Position numbers and translations under genes: made by a program
The notes under the pieces: model-generated
What the model was told of the DNA's origin: nothing
What the model saw: the letters and a program-made list of their open reading frames with translations, nothing else
Database searches by the model: none
Shown here: positions 60,771 through 64,000 of the stretch, in pieces
How the letters are laid out: the number at the start of each line of letters is the position of its first letter
How positions within the stretch are numbered: the first letter of the stretch is position 1
Assembly: GCA_039105265.1 (NCBI GenBank)
Contig: JAPFFF010000014.1
Coordinates: forward strand, 806,001-870,000
DNA: 64,000 bases
Source: Tritrichomonas musculus
Taxonomy: Eukaryota > Parabasalia > Tritrichomonadida > Tritrichomonadidae
Direction of reading: 5' to 3'

Positions 60771-61292
60771 ATGATTAAGAAGCGACCACTAAACAATGGT
60801 GTAAATGCAAACGTCAGTCTTGAGCCAGCAGCTGCAGCACAATCAAACAACAATATTAACAACAACATATTCATCAACAAGCGTGATGATGGTAAAGAAG
60901 ATATCGTTATCACACGTGATATTCAACTTGATACACCACATGATAGTATTGATGTTGATGTTAAGGTACTCATACTTGAAACGTATGCTAAGATACTACT
61001 TGACAATGACAAAGCATTGATCAGCAATCTCATCAGTAAGCGCACTATCATCGTACCACAGCAAGCATTAGCAGCAATCATCAAGGCAGTCACTCATGGT
61101 GAGGTTGAGATATATGTCGATGACAACCCTGGTTGTTGTGTAGGTAAAGCATCACCCATTCAAAAGGTAGACGCCATTAAGATAATCAAAGATAATGGTG
61201 AGATTGTTACTGACTTCAAACAGGTCTACAATAAAGAGTTCAATGATCTTGTTAATGTCTATCACTTATGTTTGAAGTATGTTGTTGTATAA
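60771..61292 (+). CDS. Maverick ORF, 173 aa, unknown
   Basis: Asn-rich N-terminus, then an alpha/beta globular part (DVDVKVLILETYAKILLDNDKALISNLI, EVEIYVDDNPGCCVGK). Not recognised. Last gene of the plus-strand block, ending 17 bases before the convergent ORF. Confidence 0.65.
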   Translation: MIKKRPLNNGVNANVSLEPAAAAQSNNNINNNIFINKRDDGKEDIVITRDIQLDTPHDSIDVDVKVLILETYAKILLDNDKALISNLISKRTIIVPQQALAAIIKAVTHGEVEIYVDDNPGCCVGKASPIQKVDAIKIIKDNGEIVTDFKQVYNKEFNDLVNVYHLCLKYVVV

Positions 61293-61309
61293 AAACATAT
61301 GAGTTATTT

Positions 61310-62335
61310 TTACGTCGATTCCAATGCAGCTAATCGTGTTTCTAACGCTGTGATGTAACTCCATAGTTGTTCGATTTGGCTATTCAACGCCAACGAATCA
61401 TGATGATCACAGGTATCAGCACGTAAATTTCTATATTCTAATGGGTTCTTACCTTTATGTTTCACGAAACCTTTGATAGTGAACTCACCAGTAGTGCTAT
61501 TCCAGTTTATCGTGTAGTCTTGATATCTAATTACAGCTTCAGTTCCATTCACATTGTAAATCATTGTATGCGTATCACTGGTAGTGGAATTGGTTTTGAA
61601 TATGAAGTCAAGATGTTCAGTACCATCATCAAATACAGCATCGACTACAATATGTGCACCTTCCATGAAAGGGAGAATCGATGGCAATTTTAAAGTTCCA
61701 GTAACACCTATCGTCAATGATGTCTTATCAGTAGAACAATATGATAGATCGTCATATGCTCTGACATTGCTAACATCAATGTTTGGTAACTCACTCTTCA
61801 ATGCATAACCATCGAGATCATCTATAGTAACATAATCATCTGGCATATCACTCTTCAACATGTACTCATTCAATGTTGACGTTAACTGTGATGTTGTAAC
61901 ATGATTGGTTGGTATCTCACTCTTCAATACATAATCAGTTAAATCAATGTCAGCAACCGCGTCATCAATACATTTATGTACGAATGCTGATGTTGCTAGT
62001 GAAGTATCGTTGTTTACAGTTTCAGTACTCAACGCGAGATCGTTGACGTATCTAGTTGAATCGTTAGTGAACCTGAGTTGCTCTGCATAGAACATACATC
62101 GAACGTAATCACCAGACTTCGGTCTTATCACGTTACCACCCGATCGATACCAGAACTGTGCGTTATTGATGCGATTAACAGTGTTCAACGCTGATAGAAT
62201 ATCATCATCAGTGAATGCAGTAGTAGTTGTGTCTGTACTCGGAATGATACTATCATGATGAACGTATTTAGCATCACATTCAGTCGTTGTTGAATAATCA
62301 CTAAGATCAATCGTTGTTGGTATCTCACTCTTCAA
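61310..62335 (-). CDS. Maverick fibre-like protein, 341 aa frame
   Basis: Carries repeated (Y)xLKSEIP / LKSDMP / LKSELP modules spaced by short Asp/Thr-rich stretches, like the shaft repeats of trimeric tail fibres. A beta-rich domain follows (GTLKLPSILPFMEGAHIVVDAVF), and the chain closes with a C-terminal trimer-type coiled coil (EQLWSYITALETRLAALE). An attachment-fibre role is inferred. It has no clear own ATG and directly adjoins the next frame, so the fibre region may carry one break. Confidence 0.6.
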   Translation of the reverse strand: MKSEIPTTIDLSDYSTTTECDAKYVHHDSIIPSTDTTTTAFTDDDILSALNTVNRINNAQFWYRSGGNVIRPKSGDYVRCMFYAEQLRFTNDSTRYVNDLALSTETVNNDTSLATSAFVHKCIDDAVADIDLTDYVLKSEIPTNHVTTSQLTSTLNEYMLKSDMPDDYVTIDDLDGYALKSELPNIDVSNVRAYDDLSYCSTDKTSLTIGVTGTLKLPSILPFMEGAHIVVDAVFDDGTEHLDFIFKTNSTTSDTHTMIYNVNGTEAVIRYQDYTINWNSTTGEFTIKGFVKHKGKNPLEYRNLRADTCDHHDSLALNSQIEQLWSYITALETRLAALEST

Positions 62336-64000
62336 TGCATATTTGCTTGCAGCATCATTCTTAACTTATCCAACGCTGTGTTAACTTCATCAACAGTTGG
62401 AAAGTCATTCAACGTTTTAGCAAGTGACTCATCGTTCAACTCAAGTTGAGCACGTAATGAATCAATGCTTTTATTCACTGCGTCAATGTCACATGTATAT
62501 GCTAAATCATTAGTTGTGAGTGTCAATTGTCTAACCGATGTGTTTTCTTTAACAGTTATGCTTGTGACCTGTACGTTGTGTGGGTTGTTAATCGTAATGA
62601 CGTTGCCACTCATCGTTGCTGCTGGAAATGTATCTGTACCAATGAACTCAGCTATTGCATCATCCACAATGTTGATTGTAACATATTGTTCATCATAGTC
62701 AATGTCATTGAACTCGCTAATCGTTCTAACCATGAGTTTGACTTTAAGTACACCACTTGTGATTGTGTCTTCAGCTATGAGTTGAATCGTTTTACCATCA
62801 ACCTTGCCAACAACATCAATGGTATCATTACGTGATAACTCATTCTTGTTAACATAACCATCCATCTGTACAGATACATCACTGATTGCATTTGCCAGCG
62901 CTTTGATGGTAGGCTTGAGTGTATGTCTGAATCGTTTACACATGTCCATTGTTGATGTCAATGTCATTGCCACTTTAGATGGATCATCGAGTTCATCACT
63001 GAAGTTCATCTCTGTTACTGGTATGTATTCTTCATCACACCATTGAGCTATTCTACTTAACGCTTCATCTTGAGCGACAGCTTGAGTTGTAATATTAAGA
63101 GCTTCATCTTGAGTGACAGCTTGAGTTGAACTTAACGTTGCTGTCTTAGCACCACTAACTAAGTCACCGAAGAATATATCAGAGCCAATATCAGGCAGTT
63201 CATCAGTCAGCTTACCTACCATGTCATCCAATACATCAGCTCCAACATCACTAGCTTTAGTTATGGTGTTAACTAACTCACGACCACCTGATTTGACAGC
63301 TGAACCAACACCCTTCGTTGCAAATGATAATGCCTTACCAGCAACACCTATGCCAGTGGCACCTAACACACAGCCAACAGCACCTAACGCAATACCAACA
63401 TTTGCTTTCATATCAATCTTATCAACTTCCTTCTCAAGGTATTTAGTCTTAGCTTGTTGGTCAGTCATCTGCGAGCCAAGTGCATCAACCTTAGATTGCA
63501 CTTCCTTAACATCATACGATACTACATCAACGTTGTTAGTGACGAGATTCAAGTCAGATCTCATTGTAGTGATATTGTCAGCAGTGATTATCTTCGATGA
63601 TGTAATGTTGAAGTCAGTGTATAGTGTTGTAGCTGAGTTTGGATTAGGTGACACTTCATAGAACTGTTGCTTGATGATGTATTCGAATGCATTTGTAGAT
63701 GGATCCCAATTAACTTCATCAATAGGATCAGTATAATCATGACGAAGGTATAATGCAATATCACGTGGTGTTAAGCCATCATCATTGCTGGTTTGAGTGG
63801 GTGTCTTACTCCATACATATGCCACTCTTTCGACTGTATCAAGTGCTCCACTTAAATCAACGTATCCTCTATCATATACATCATTTTTATTATGAACTTC
63901 ACCGACTGTGAATGATAACCTCATGGTATGCTCTTGATGTGGCAACGTCAAGTCAAGGTATAGTAATTCAATGTCGCTTACTTTGAGTGTTGATGTTGAG
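62332..64000 (-). CDS. Maverick large protein, partial, fibre/penton-like
   Basis: The frame is open to the right edge of the window, so only the C-terminal part is seen. It has a beta-rich start, a coiled coil (KEVQSKVDALGSQMTDQQAKTKYLEKEVDKI), and a Gly/Ala-rich hydrophobic stretch (ALGAVGCVLGATGIGVAGKAL) of the kind that inserts in membranes or packs in a trimer core. Further beta modules follow. A virion surface role is inferred. Confidence 0.6.
   Translation of the reverse strand, partial: STSTLKVSDIELLYLDLTLPHQEHTMRLSFTVGEVHNKNDVYDRGYVDLSGALDTVERVAYVWSKTPTQTSNDDGLTPRDIALYLRHDYTDPIDEVNWDPSTNAFEYIIKQQFYEVSPNPNSATTLYTDFNITSSKIITADNITTMRSDLNLVTNNVDVVSYDVKEVQSKVDALGSQMTDQQAKTKYLEKEVDKIDMKANVGIALGAVGCVLGATGIGVAGKALSFATKGVGSAVKSGGRELVNTITKASDVGADVLDDMVGKLTDELPDIGSDIFFGDLVSGAKTATLSSTQAVTQDEALNITTQAVAQDEALSRIAQWCDEEYIPVTEMNFSDELDDPSKVAMTLTSTMDMCKRFRHTLKPTIKALANAISDVSVQMDGYVNKNELSRNDTIDVVGKVDGKTIQLIAEDTITSGVLKVKLMVRTISEFNDIDYDEQYVTINIVDDAIAEFIGTDTFPAATMSGNVITINNPHNVQVTSITVKENTSVRQLTLTTNDLAYTCDIDAVNKSIDSLRAQLELNDESLAKTLNDFPTVDEVNTALDKLRMMLQANMH

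Larger units (their letters stand above)
54000..64000. mobile_element. Maverick/Polinton element (partial, runs past the right edge)
   Basis: Virus-like element of the Trichomonas Maverick type. It carries a plus-strand block of ten ORFs with an rve integrase, a FtsK/HerA-type packaging ATPase and a double-jelly-roll-type major capsid protein, followed by convergent minus-strand ORFs that look like a fibre protein. A DNA polymerase B and the right end are not in the window. Composition is less A+T-rich and CA-rich against the host genes. The left limit is uncertain, somewhere between about 51040 and 54050; terminal repeats were not identified. The visible part looks largely whole with perhaps one break, so it is probably a recent insertion. 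Confidence 0.88.

Overview
The window reads as protist nuclear DNA from a parabasalid, most like Tritrichomonas foetus. The reasons are: (1) a strongly A+T-rich genome with long intergenic homopolymers and almost entirely intronless, compact eukaryotic genes; (2) T(T)CA initiator-like motifs close to many start codons; (3) rare GT...AG introns of only 23-27 nt; and (4) a Maverick/Polinton-type element with a Trichomonas-style gene set. The species is an inference; nothing in the window names it.

Layout. 1-9,571: C-terminal end of VPS11, beta-COP, a small intron-bearing ankyrin gene, a tail-anchored unknown, BRK1, a coiled-coil protein and a BTB-like coiled-coil protein. 9,572-12,336: a gene-poor stretch holding a 1.7-kb TA-flanked element with 38-bp inverted ends and no coding capacity, then a tRNA-Gly(TCC). 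12,337-30,223: FAM91, a two-intron mini-gene that no plain ORF scan shows, a proline-rich small protein, a large coiled-coil protein, an LRR protein with a huge Glu-rich repeat tail, an exportin and an 88-residue protein. 30,978-46,980: an IQ-motif protein, a large helical protein, a GT31-like glycosyltransferase, a ubiquitin-type E2, PDCD5, an XPD-like protein with decayed helicase motifs, an NQO-type flavoprotein and a coiled-coil protein. 46,981-51,040: about 4 kb of very A+T-rich DNA without genes, holding one clear and one doubtful TA-flanked inverted-repeat element. 51,040-53,996: a graveyard of two pogo-like transposases and protease-like fragments. 54,000 to the end: part of a Maverick element, recognisable by its lower A+T content, dense small ORFs, integrase, packaging ATPase and major capsid protein. 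It runs off the right edge.

Functional themes. The host genes are mostly trafficking and cytoskeletal housekeeping (VPS11, beta-COP, FAM91, BRK1, exportin), chromatin/repair/proteostasis (XPD-like, PDCD5, E2), and unrecognised coiled-coil proteins typical of trichomonads. They stand as single transcription units; two divergent pairs share about 110-bp spacers. The most interesting items are the XPD-like protein with altered ATPase motifs, the ultrashort introns that hide a small gene, the TA-flanked inverted-repeat elements, and the fused initiator/start motif TCAAATG on most plus-strand Maverick genes.
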